Positions 34,234 through 42,743 of a stretch of DNA of 64,000 nucleotides are shown in pieces (position 1 is the stretch's first letter; every line of letters starts with the position of its first letter). Location of the stretch: contig JBJXGS010000193.1 in assembly GCA_046160545.1 (NCBI GenBank), positions 1-64,000 on the forward strand. Direction: 5' to 3'. A program made the position numbers and the translations under genes. Below the pieces are notes generated by a model. The model saw only the letters and a list, made by a program, of their open reading frames with translations. It was not told the origin of the DNA and did no database searches. Origin of the DNA: JAEUOS01 sp046160545 (GTDB lineage: Bacteria > Pseudomonadota > Gammaproteobacteria > Burkholderiales > JAEUOS01).

Positions 34234-34836
34234 ATGTCCGAAGCAACCGGAGGGCAATATCCGTCCTGGCTGCGCGAGAAGCGCGCGGCCTGGCGCAAGC
34301 AACTGCTGCTGCGCCGTGCGACGCTGACCGCAAACGAGCGCGGGAGCGCTGACGCTGTCATTGGCTCCGCCATCGCACGCCTGCTCGACTCGATCGACGG
34401 CGTCCTCGGCTTTTACTGGCCGATCCAGAATGAATATGACGCCCGTGCGCAGGTCACAGCCTGGCTTGGGCTGACCGGTCGTGACCGGCGCGCGGCCCTG
34501 CCGGTGGTAGTCCGGCGCAACGCGCCGCTTGAATTCCGCTCCTGGACGCCGGCTTCGACCATGCGGGCAGCCGGGTTCGGCACATCGGTTCCTGCCGACG
34601 GAGAGGCACTGGTCCCGACCTGCCTGCTTATTCCTTTGGTCGGTTTCGACGCCGAGGGCTACCGCCTCGGATACGGCGGTGGCTACTACGACCGCACCAT
34701 CGCCGCCCTGAAAAAGCGCCCGCTCCTGATCGGCGTGGCCTACGCGGGCAGTGAACTGCCCTCGATTGAGCCCTTGGACCATGACTGCCGGATGGACTGG
34801 ATCGTCACCGATGCCGGCTCACGCCGATGCCCTTGA
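34234..34836 (+). CDS. 5-formyltetrahydrofolate cyclo-ligase
   Basis: A 200-residue enzyme of one-carbon metabolism converting 5-formyl-THF to 5,10-methenyl-THF with ATP. Signatures: basic N-terminal WLREKRAAWRKQLLLRR, LGFYWPIQNEYD, LIPLVGFDAEGYRLGYGGGYYDRT (the family hallmark), and LPSIEPLDHDCRMDWIVTD. A GGAG ribosome site precedes the ATG, and only 39 bp separate it from the divergent slt start. Confidence 0.92.
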   Translation: MSEATGGQYPSWLREKRAAWRKQLLLRRATLTANERGSADAVIGSAIARLLDSIDGVLGFYWPIQNEYDARAQVTAWLGLTGRDRRAALPVVVRRNAPLEFRSWTPASTMRAAGFGTSVPADGEALVPTCLLIPLVGFDAEGYRLGYGGGYYDRTIAALKKRPLLIGVAYAGSELPSIEPLDHDCRMDWIVTDAGSRRCP

Positions 34837-34962
34837 CCTGCTCCGGCCATATCCGGACGCGCTCTTCTGCCATGCTAAAATTTATGGTCTAACTTTTTGT
34901 TTTGTCGGCTTTTTTGCCTGCGCGACCCGCATGGCAACGGGGCCGACCCCCAGGGATTGCAC

Positions 34963-36222
34963 ATGACCTCTCAAGCCTTTCTGCCAAGCAAGAAATTCAG
35001 TTCCTTCCATCCGCCGCAACGCACCCTGATGGGCCCCGGGCCCTCGGAGATCAACCCGCGCGTGCTGGCCGCCTCGTCGCTGCCGTCGATCGGCTACCTC
35101 GACCCGATCTTTGTCGAGATGATGGACGAGCTGAAACAGCTCCTGCGTTACGCTTACCAGACCAACAACCAGCTGACCTTCCCGATCTCCGGGCCTGGCT
35201 CGGTCGGCATGGAATCCTGCTTCGTCAACATGGTCGCGCCCGGCGACCGCGTCATCGTCATGAAGAACGGCGTCTTCGGCGGACGCATGGTCGAGAATGT
35301 CGAACGTGTCGGCGGCAAGGCAGTCGTCGTCGAGGACGCCTGGGGCGACCCCTGCGATCCCAACAAGCTCGAAGACGCCCTCAAGGCGAATCCGGACACC
35401 AAGGTCGTGGCCTTCGTGCACGCGGAGACCTCGACGGGCGCGCAGTCCGACGCCAAGACGCTGGTGTCGGTGGCGCACAAATATGGCGCGCTGACCATTG
35501 TCGATGCGGTCACTTCGCTGGCCGGAACCCCGATCAAGACCGACGAATGGCAGATCGACGCGATCTATTCCGGGAGCCAGAAGTGCCTGTCTTGTGTGCC
35601 CGGGCTTTCGCCAGTGTCGTACAACGAAGCGGTCATCGAGCGTGTCAAGAAGCGCAAGGATGAGCATCGCGTACAAAGCTGGTTCATGGACTTGAACCTG
35701 GTACTGGGTTACTGGGGCGAGACCACGCGCACCTATCATCACACCGCGCCGATCAACAGCCTCTTCGCGTTGCACGAAGCGCTGCTGTTGCTGCGTGAGG
35801 AGGGTCTGGAAAACGCCTGGGCACGCCACATGCGTCATCACCTTGCTTTCAAGGCCGGGCTCGAGGCAATGGGACTGGAATTCCTGGTCAAGGAGGCTTA
35901 CCGGCTGCCGCAGATGAACGCGATCCGCATTCCGGAAAGCATGCAGAAGAACGAGGCGCAGGTGCGCAAGACGCTTTTGAACGAGTTCAACCTCGAGATC
36001 GGCGCGGGACTCGGCCCACTGGCTGGCAAGATCTGGCGCTTCGGGCTGATGGGTTATTCGTGCAAGCCCGAAAACGTCATGCTGTGCCTTTCTGCGCTGG
36101 GCTCGGTCTTGATGGACATGGGTCATCCGGTCAAGGTCGGGCAGGCCGAGGCGGCGGCGCATTCCGCCTACGCGTCCATGCACGCCACCGCCGCGCAGGC
36201 CAAGCTGCGCGCGGCTGCCTGA
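34963..36222 (+). CDS. Alanine/serine-glyoxylate aminotransferase family (class V)
   Basis: A 419-residue PLP-dependent aminotransferase. Motifs are LMGPGPSEINPRVLAAS, GYLDPIFVEMMDELKQLLR, SGPGSVGMESCFVNMV, VHAETSTGAQSD, VDAVTSLAGTPI and the PLP lysine in SGSQKCLSC. It probably moves an amino group from alanine or serine to glyoxylate, in photorespiration-like or serine-cycle glyoxylate handling. The ATG at 34963 has AGGGA upstream. The preceding 60 bases (34870-34920) are AT-rich and probably hold the promoter. Confidence 0.88.
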   Translation: MTSQAFLPSKKFSSFHPPQRTLMGPGPSEINPRVLAASSLPSIGYLDPIFVEMMDELKQLLRYAYQTNNQLTFPISGPGSVGMESCFVNMVAPGDRVIVMKNGVFGGRMVENVERVGGKAVVVEDAWGDPCDPNKLEDALKANPDTKVVAFVHAETSTGAQSDAKTLVSVAHKYGALTIVDAVTSLAGTPIKTDEWQIDAIYSGSQKCLSCVPGLSPVSYNEAVIERVKKRKDEHRVQSWFMDLNLVLGYWGETTRTYHHTAPINSLFALHEALLLLREEGLENAWARHMRHHLAFKAGLEAMGLEFLVKEAYRLPQMNAIRIPESMQKNEAQVRKTLLNEFNLEIGAGLGPLAGKIWRFGLMGYSCKPENVMLCLSALGSVLMDMGHPVKVGQAEAAAHSAYASMHATAAQAKLRAAA

Positions 36223-36268
36223 AATTGCCGCATCGGGGCGAGCGGAACTGCGGCAGGAGTCAGGTACA

Positions 36269-37159
36269 GTGGCTGAGGCGTCGGCGACGGTAGCGGTCCT
36301 GTTCGCCGACATCGCCGGCAGCACGCGCCTGTACGAGGTGCTCGGCGACGAGCGCGCCAAGGCGCTCATCGACGAAGCCATTGCCGAGTTGCGCGCCATC
36401 ACGGAGCGCCATGGCGGCCGAGTGGTGAAGACAATCGGCGACGAGGTCATGTGCGTGTTTCCCAGCCCCGAGCGCGGTTTCATCGCGGCGACCGACATGC
36501 AGTTGCGCATCGATCGCCTGCCCACCGAATCCAACACCAAGCGCAAGATCCGTGTCGGCTTTCATGCCGGACAGGTGATCGAGCAGGACGGCGACGTCTT
36601 CGGCGACACCGTCAACACGGCCGCGCGCATGGCCGGCCTGGCCAAGGGATTGCAGATCATCACCACCCGCGCGACGGTGGACCTGCTGCCCCCGGCACTG
36701 GCGGCTGGCACGCGTGACATCGCTGCGCTTGCCGTCAAGGGCAAGGCCGACGATCTGGCCGTCTGCGAAGTCATCTGGCAGGAAGGCGACGACCTGACCA
36801 TGACGGCGCCGTCGGTAGTCATCGCAGCGCCGGAAGCAGTCCTGCAGCTGATCCATGGCGGGAGCACCCTGATCCTGAATACGGCCAAGCCAGCTGCCAG
36901 CCTGGGCCGCGATGCGGGCAGCGATGTGGTTATCGCTGACCCGAAAGCGTCGCGCAACCACGCCCGCATCGAACGCCGGCGCGACAAGTTCTTCCTGGCG
37001 GATCAGAGCACCAACGGCACCTTCGTCACCTTCGAGGGCGAAGCGGAAATGTCGCTGCGCCGGGAAGAGGTGATGCTGCGTGGCTCAGGGAGCATCGTGT
37101 TCGGCCACAGCGCGACTGAGTCGGCAGCCGAAGTGGTCGAATTCTCGCTACGCGGCTAA
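36269..37159 (+). CDS. Adenylate cyclase (class III) fused to an FHA domain
   Basis: A 296-residue cytosolic protein. The class III cyclase domain (about 1-175) keeps both metal Asp residues (D14 in LFADIAGST, D58 in KTIGDEVM), the adenine-selecting Lys54 and Asp (FGDTVNTAARM) and the catalytic Asn/Arg of NTAAR, so it should make cAMP. The FHA domain (about 200-290) has SLGRDAGSDVVI, SRNHARIERR and STNGTFV, all needed for phosphothreonine binding. GTG start. It converges on a Ser/Thr kinase operon, which suggests that its FHA domain reads that kinase's output. Confidence 0.88.
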   Translation: MAEASATVAVLFADIAGSTRLYEVLGDERAKALIDEAIAELRAITERHGGRVVKTIGDEVMCVFPSPERGFIAATDMQLRIDRLPTESNTKRKIRVGFHAGQVIEQDGDVFGDTVNTAARMAGLAKGLQIITTRATVDLLPPALAAGTRDIAALAVKGKADDLAVCEVIWQEGDDLTMTAPSVVIAAPEAVLQLIHGGSTLILNTAKPAASLGRDAGSDVVIADPKASRNHARIERRRDKFFLADQSTNGTFVTFEGEAEMSLRREEVMLRGSGSIVFGHSATESAAEVVEFSLRG

Positions 37160-37221
37160 GAGCTGCGCTACGTCCGGTCCCTCGCCCTGCGAACGCAGCC
37201 GCAGGGCGATCCCCGAAATGG

Positions 37222-39651
37222 CTAGGCGACGCGGCGCACAGCCTTGGTACGCCCGTCCGGCGCGCTCAACAGCCCGGCCGGTGGCGCGGACTCGAGCTTG
37301 CCGCGCACTGCCGGATCGGCACAGGCCGACACGAAGCTGAGTTTGACCTCGGCGCCGGTCGAACCGCCGGGCGCAAAGCAGCTCTGGCCGAGCTTGGCAT
37401 TGAGCGGCTTGGCCACCCCGTCGGCGATCAGGTCACCCGCATTGCCTTCGGGCAGCTCAAGGGCGAACTTGCCAGGCCCGCTGGTCCGGGCATCGAGCAC
37501 GACGCGCAGGCCGCGCAGCTCGCGCAGCAGCGCAGGCGTGGCGCCATCTGGCAGGCCGTCAATGGCAAGGGCGACCTTTTGCGTGCCGAAATTGAAGCGC
37601 GCCAGAAAGAACTTCTTGGAGAATTCGTCGCCCACCAGCCGGCCGATGTCGGCCAGCGCCGTGTCCTCGTTGGGCCAAGATGTGTTCTTGGGCATCGCCG
37701 TGTTCGAGTAGATCTCCTCGCCGGTCGCCTTGTCGATTGCCTTGACGGTCCATGACGTGAGAGCGGTCTTGTTGATGGTGAGCCCGGAGGCAGCCAGCTT
37801 CATCGACAGGAGCTTGACCTTGACTTCACCGACGATGTGGAAATCAGCGCCCTTGGCGTTCGGGCCGGTCTTGGTCTCACCCTCGTTGGACCAGACACGA
37901 AAGCCGAAGGAGCGGATGCGCTCCTTGATCATGTTCTCGGCCATCTGCGATCGCGCCGGCGGAATCGGCTCGGTCGATTCGGCGTTGCGGATCAGCATCT
38001 CCACCGAGATCCTGGGATCGCCGTTGTTGCGGATGAATTCGATGCGTTCCTTCTCACTCATCTGGTTCAGGGATTTCTGCACGTCGCGCACCTTGACCGA
38101 GGCGCGCGTGACCATCTGCACAAGACCGTCCTTGCCGGTCTGCGGTGCGTCCTCCGAGAGGGTGCTCTTGATGAATTCACTCGAGCGGACAAGCATTTTT
38201 TGCGCGACCCAGTCGTAATTCTTGTCCAGCGAATCCGCAGCGACATACAGGCCCAACGCCTTCTCGACCAGTTGACGCCGCGCATCGGCGCGCGCCTCGG
38301 CCCCGGCGGCAGCCGTGTCACCATTGAAGCGCGCCGGATCGGCTAACCCCAAGGCGCTGATGACGACCGTGCCGGGCTCTGCCGGAGGTTCGGCAGGAGC
38401 CGGAGGCGGAGCAGCGGGTGGCGCGGCGGTCGGCGCCGCGCCCGGTGCCGCCGCGGCAACAGGCCCTGCAGCCGGGGCGGATGCGGTGGCGCTTGCCGGG
38501 CCCTCGGCCTTGCGCTGAGAGGCGAAAAACGCTCCGACTCCGACGGCAAGAACGAGCGCCGCGACGATCGCGAATAGCGGCGTCCGTGACCGCGGCGGCG
38601 CCGCGACCGGCATGCCTGACGGTGACTGCGCGGCCGGGCGTCGCGCCGTCGGCGCAGCGCCTGATGCCAGGGTAGCGTCGGCCGCTGTCGCAGCGGCGGC
38701 GCTATTGGCGACGGTCGCATCCAGTTCTGACGACGCGGGCTTCGCCTCGATGACCGCGCGAATAGCGTCGGAGAACTCGCGTGCGCTCTGGTAGCGCTCG
38801 TCGGGATTCTTGGCCATCGCCTTGTTGACCACCGCATCCCAGGCAGGCGGCAGGGTAGCGTTTATCGTCGAAGGTGGCAGCGGCGCCTCCTTCAGGACCT
38901 TGTGCATGATGGTCGTGACCGCGCCGGTGAAGGGCTTTTCCCCGGTCAGGAACTGGTACAGGATCACGCCGCAGGAAAAGAGGTCGCTGCGTCCGTCGAC
39001 GGTCTGGCCCAGAAACTGTTCGGGCGACATGTAGGACGGCGTGCCGAGCACCGTGCCTGCCTGGGTCAACTCCGAGGTCTCGATACGCGCGATGCCGAAG
39101 TCGGCCACCTTGACTGCGCTGCCGGCCTCCAGAAGGATCACATTGGCGGGCTTCATGTCGCGGTGGGTGACGCCGTGCGCGTGGGCGTGGCCCAGCGCAT
39201 CGAGCAGTTCGCCCATGATGCGGCCGATGTCCTTGACCGCAAAGCGGCGGTTCTCGTCGAAATATTCCTTGAGTTCGCGCCCCTTGATGAACTCCATCGC
39301 GATGAAAGCGACGCGCGCCGCGCCCGTCGGGGCATCGACAATGGTGGCGTCGACATCGATGACGGTTGCATCCGCATCCGCTGGCGCACCCGCGCCCCCG
39401 CCATCATCCTCGCCGTACTCGTAGATGGCAACGATGTTCGGGTGGTTGAGCCGCCCGGCTGCCTGCGCCTCGCGCTTGAAGCGCGCCAGCATCTCGCCCA
39501 TCTGCGCGGCTTCCACCTGGTCAGCGCGAATGGTCTTGATGGCCACCGTACGCTCGATGACGGGGTCGAAGCCCTCGTAGACGACGCCCATCGCACCGCG
39601 ACCGAGCTCGCGACGGATCAGGTACTTGCCGAGTTTGCTGATTGCTGCCAT
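37222..39651 (-). CDS. Transmembrane Ser/Thr protein kinase with large extracytoplasmic domain
   Basis: An 809-residue Hanks-type kinase. Kinase domain, about 8-300: glycine loop GRGAMGVVYEG, Lys39, HRDMKPAN (Asp165), DFG 184-186, SPEQF. An acidic insert (about 82-112) in the N-lobe contains TVID and TIVD (T-x-x-D). A Thr/Ala linker precedes one transmembrane helix (about 359-378), then a Pro/Ala spacer and an approximately 390-residue outer part with an FlgT-like start (ADARRQLVEKALGLYVAADS). The outer part resembles the protein at 40544-41266. Last gene of a three-gene operon with a CsgG-like protein. Confidence 0.88.
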   Translation of the reverse strand: MAAISKLGKYLIRRELGRGAMGVVYEGFDPVIERTVAIKTIRADQVEAAQMGEMLARFKREAQAAGRLNHPNIVAIYEYGEDDGGGAGAPADADATVIDVDATIVDAPTGAARVAFIAMEFIKGRELKEYFDENRRFAVKDIGRIMGELLDALGHAHAHGVTHRDMKPANVILLEAGSAVKVADFGIARIETSELTQAGTVLGTPSYMSPEQFLGQTVDGRSDLFSCGVILYQFLTGEKPFTGAVTTIMHKVLKEAPLPPSTINATLPPAWDAVVNKAMAKNPDERYQSAREFSDAIRAVIEAKPASSELDATVANSAAAATAADATLASGAAPTARRPAAQSPSGMPVAAPPRSRTPLFAIVAALVLAVGVGAFFASQRKAEGPASATASAPAAGPVAAAAPGAAPTAAPPAAPPPAPAEPPAEPGTVVISALGLADPARFNGDTAAAGAEARADARRQLVEKALGLYVAADSLDKNYDWVAQKMLVRSSEFIKSTLSEDAPQTGKDGLVQMVTRASVKVRDVQKSLNQMSEKERIEFIRNNGDPRISVEMLIRNAESTEPIPPARSQMAENMIKERIRSFGFRVWSNEGETKTGPNAKGADFHIVGEVKVKLLSMKLAASGLTINKTALTSWTVKAIDKATGEEIYSNTAMPKNTSWPNEDTALADIGRLVGDEFSKKFFLARFNFGTQKVALAIDGLPDGATPALLRELRGLRVVLDARTSGPGKFALELPEGNAGDLIADGVAKPLNAKLGQSCFAPGGSTGAEVKLSFVSACADPAVRGKLESAPPAGLLSAPDGRTKAVRRVA

Positions 39652-39717
39652 GACGTGCGCCGCGCATGGGCGCGGCCGGTCACGACCTCACGTGAACCAG
39701 CCGCCCGGAGCGCGCCC

Positions 39718-40518
39718 TTATTTGTACTTGGAGTCGATTTCCCAGACGGCGGTCTGCACCAGGCGCTGCACCATGGTGTCCAGCCCAACCCCGCCTTTGG
39801 CGCCGTCGGACACGCCCATGACTGAGGTCCTGGTCTGGCCTACCTCCATCTTGAGTTCCTGGTAGCCCTGCGCGACCTGCTCGGTGGTGTTGGCGTTCAT
39901 GATCTTGTAGCGCATGCCGACCAGCCACACCCCGGTCGCCTCGCTGGTCTGCACGTTGGAGACGACATGGCCGGCGACGGATCCGCCCAGACCGAACAGC
40001 CCGCCGAGTGCGCCGATCGCGCGGCCGTCAAAGCCCTTCTTGTTCTCTGCGATCTGCTCGGCCTTGATGATATCGAACTTGATGACCCACTCGGTGGTCT
40101 TGAGCTTTCCCATCTGCATGGTCTTGCGCGCAGCGTTGGGGTCGCCCAGGTTGTAGGCCAGCGAGATCTCGTTCAGCAACGGCCCCAGGTTGGAACGCTC
40201 CAGAACCGAGAAATTGGCCTGTGAGAGCTCCAGTTCGGCGAAGTCGGCGATGTTGTTGGGGCCGACCTTTTGGGTGAAGCTCGCGTTGTTGCTCTTGACC
40301 TCGCCTGGAATGACCACCAGCGCCGGGCCCTTCTTGGCGCGGTTGGCGTACTCGATGGGCTTGTAGGCAGCCTGGTCGGCAGCGGCGTTGGCCGCCTGCG
40401 AGGTGCTGCTTCCCGCGGTGGGCGACGGGTTGCCGAAGGTCGGCTGGGCCAGCGCGGTCGATGCTGCGATAAGCGCGGCGAATCCGACGGCGAATGCGGG
40501 GAGGCAGGTGCGATGCAT
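39718..40518 (-). CDS. CsgG/HfaB-like secreted protein
   Basis: A 266-residue exported protein (signal peptide ending near ALA-QP; ATG at 40518 with GGAG upstream). The middle and C-terminal parts resemble the CsgG/HfaB nucleotide-fold domain: ALVVIPGEVK, IADFAELELSQANFSVLERSNLGPLLNE, TEWVIKFDII, then a Gly-rich segment (IGALGGLFGLGGSVAGHVV) and VQRLVQTAVWEI. CsgG is a lipoprotein secretion channel, but no lipobox Cys is visible here and the barrel hairpins are unclear, so a periplasmic relative is more likely. It lies between the kinase and a secreted protein of unknown function. Confidence 0.7.
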   Translation of the reverse strand: MHRTCLPAFAVGFAALIAASTALAQPTFGNPSPTAGSSTSQAANAAADQAAYKPIEYANRAKKGPALVVIPGEVKSNNASFTQKVGPNNIADFAELELSQANFSVLERSNLGPLLNEISLAYNLGDPNAARKTMQMGKLKTTEWVIKFDIIKAEQIAENKKGFDGRAIGALGGLFGLGGSVAGHVVSNVQTSEATGVWLVGMRYKIMNANTTEQVAQGYQELKMEVGQTRTSVMGVSDGAKGGVGLDTMVQRLVQTAVWEIDSKYK

Positions 40519-40543
40519 GATGTGGCTCCTTGGAAAGCGGGAA

Positions 40544-41266
40544 TTACTTCTTGCGGCGTGGCGCCGGCGGTGGTTCAGGCTGGTTGCAGTAGTCGCTGTA
40601 AAGGCGTGCGACGGCCTCGTCGGCCTGTTCATTGATGAGGGTCAGCGCCATGCCGGATGCATCCGCACCGGCGTAGCTCTGCGAGCGGGTCTGGGTCTCG
40701 GAAATGCGCTTGCCGTCAGCGCCGGTCAGGACAAACTGCATGCCGACGACGACCTGGTTGACCTTCAACACCGGATTGACCATGGCGCTCGAGGTAATCA
40801 GGCCGCGCAGGGTGTAGCTGGCCGCGAGGCGCCTGGACGCCGACAGTGCGGCATCGGGATTGTTCTTGAAGTAGGCATCGATCTCCGCCTGCGCGATCTG
40901 CTTCTTGATCTCGTCGGCGGTGAATGTGGCCAGGCCGAGCTTTCTCAAGCGCTGGTTGACGGCCTCGAAATGGGGGTTGAATGCGGCCTGGCTGGCGCTG
41001 ACCACGCCATTCCTCTCTTCGCCGATCAGGACCATGATCTTGCGGCTCTTGATGCGCTCGCGACAGGGCGTGGACAGGAGGGCACCCACGCGGGCAGCGC
41101 GCTCGGCTTCTTCCTTGTCGGCAGTGTTTTCCTGATTGGAGAACTTGAAGCCCTGTGCCAGTGCCGACGGAGCGCCGCTCACCGCGCATACCGCCAGCGC
41201 GGCGATCAGGCCGCGCACGCGGCTGGCGACACCTGCGCGGGTTGGAGCAGCCAGGATGGTATGCAT
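40544..41266 (-). CDS. Secreted protein of unknown function in kinase operon
   Basis: A 240-residue protein with a signal peptide (hydrophobic GLIAALAVCAVSGA, cleavage near ALA-QG). I do not recognise a family. The body has KIMVLIGEERNGV, then FEAVNQRLRKLGLATF, YTLRGLITSSAMVNPVLKVN and GADGKRISETQTRSQS. This order (strand with methionine, helix before a G-x-x-x-F, Y-x-L-x-G strand, K-x-G-x-x-I-x-x) recurs in the outer part of the kinase, so the two may share a fold. First gene of the operon, 25 bp before the CsgG-like gene. Confidence 0.6.
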   Translation of the reverse strand: MHTILAAPTRAGVASRVRGLIAALAVCAVSGAPSALAQGFKFSNQENTADKEEAERAARVGALLSTPCRERIKSRKIMVLIGEERNGVVSASQAAFNPHFEAVNQRLRKLGLATFTADEIKKQIAQAEIDAYFKNNPDAALSASRRLAASYTLRGLITSSAMVNPVLKVNQVVVGMQFVLTGADGKRISETQTRSQSYAGADASGMALTLINEQADEAVARLYSDYCNQPEPPPAPRRKK

Positions 41267-41362
41267 AGAACCAGATTGTCCCATGTCCGCAACGCGAATA
41301 GAAAGCCATTAGGCCTTTGGTATGAGAGACTCCGGTGTGCGCATGTGCGCTAAGTCACACCG

Positions 41363-42703
41363 ATGTCAACTTCCATACCACCTGGCGGCAGCGCGGCCCC
41401 TGGCCCCGCCCTGCCCGAAGGCGCCGCCGACCTCAAGTCGCTGATCCTGGCTGACGTCCAGGCGCGGCGCGCGCGCGACCTGGCCCGCGAGCGTATTGAG
41501 CGCAGCCTTGCCGAACAGGCCGACGCCGGCGAAAAACTGCGGCGCCAGGAAGACGCCCTGGCCAACACGCGCGCGCTGGTGGTGCAGACCGCGACCGCCG
41601 CCGATCACGCCGAACGCGATCTGGAGGACGCGACCGCGCGGCTGACGCGTGTCAAGGCGGCGCTGGCACGCCAGGTCGCGGCGGCGCGCAGCCTGGCCTC
41701 GGAAGCCGCCGCTGCCTGCGAGGCCGAGCGCGCGCTGGCCGGTCAATACACGCAGGACCTCGCGCGCGAGCGGGATGCGCGTGAGCATTTGGACGCGCTG
41801 CTCGGCATGGCGCGGCGCGAGCGCGATGCGCTTGAGCAGGACATGGCGACCCTGCGCCAGGCCGACGCCGATGCGCGTGCCAAACACGAAGAACTGCGCG
41901 CCGCGGCGCGCGCCCTCAAGGACGAACTCGCGGCAATGCCCCAGGCCAACCCTGGCGCGGCACTGGCTGATTTGCGCGCCCGGCTGGCCGCGGACCGCGC
42001 CACCGTGGTGCGGGAGGCTGAAGCCTGGCGCGAACAACGCCTTGCCCTGGCTCGCGAAGGAGCCGCCGAAACGGAATTGCGGGCGCGCCTGGTAGCGGCG
42101 AAAAGCGAGCGCGACAGTCTCGCCACCGACCTGCGTGTTGTAGAGGCCGCCGCCACGGCACTGGCAAGCGACCTCGACGCCAACCGCAACGCCGCCGCCG
42201 CCCTGGCCGTCGAAATCAATCGCCAGGTCACGGCCCGCGCCACGCAAACCGCGCGCGCAACCGCCCTCGGTGTCGCCCTGGCGCGACTCGCCCTGCGCAC
42301 TGACCAGACCACGACGCAGCTGGCGGCAAGGCGGGCCGAGCACGAGGAACTGCAGGCGCGTGTACGCGAACTGCGCTTGCAGAACGCCAATCTGGTCGCT
42401 GATTCAGCCCGCCTGGCTGCCACGAACCGTCATGAGAAGCGTCAAGCCGAGGCTGCAGCACGTAGTGCGCCACCAACCGACGACGCAAGCGACGCAGGTC
42501 TCGTACCGAGCGCGCAAGCGGCAAACGAATCCCCACCGACCGACGCGGGCCCTTCGCCGTCGCCCCGCGCCGAGGAATGGCCGCAGGGCCCGGTCGCATG
42601 GCCGAGCCCGCAGCCGCGCAAGCGCGCACGCGGCTGGCTCCTCGGCATCGTCTTTGCCGCAGCCGCGGCAGCCATCTACCTGGTGCCGCGCTACTTGCCC
42701 TGA
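41363..42703 (+). CDS. Long coiled-coil protein with C-terminal membrane anchor
   Basis: A 446-residue Ala/Arg/Glu/Leu-rich protein. Residues from about 25 to 370 are predicted to be nearly continuous coiled coil, followed by a Pro/Ser-rich linker (about 380-425), a basic patch PQPRKRARG and one transmembrane helix (GWLLGIVFAAAAAAIYLVP) at the end. This is a tail-anchored arrangement with the coil in the cytoplasm. No family is recognised. It diverges from the kinase operon with 96 bp between, which may hold shared promoters, but a functional link is only inferred. Confidence 0.65.
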   Translation: MSTSIPPGGSAAPGPALPEGAADLKSLILADVQARRARDLARERIERSLAEQADAGEKLRRQEDALANTRALVVQTATAADHAERDLEDATARLTRVKAALARQVAAARSLASEAAAACEAERALAGQYTQDLARERDAREHLDALLGMARRERDALEQDMATLRQADADARAKHEELRAAARALKDELAAMPQANPGAALADLRARLAADRATVVREAEAWREQRLALAREGAAETELRARLVAAKSERDSLATDLRVVEAAATALASDLDANRNAAAALAVEINRQVTARATQTARATALGVALARLALRTDQTTTQLAARRAEHEELQARVRELRLQNANLVADSARLAATNRHEKRQAEAAARSAPPTDDASDAGLVPSAQAANESPPTDAGPSPSPRAEEWPQGPVAWPSPQPRKRARGWLLGIVFAAAAAAIYLVPRYLP

Positions 42704-42743
42704 CTTGCCCGCGGGAGGGAACCAGGGGACCGGGGTGCGGCGG

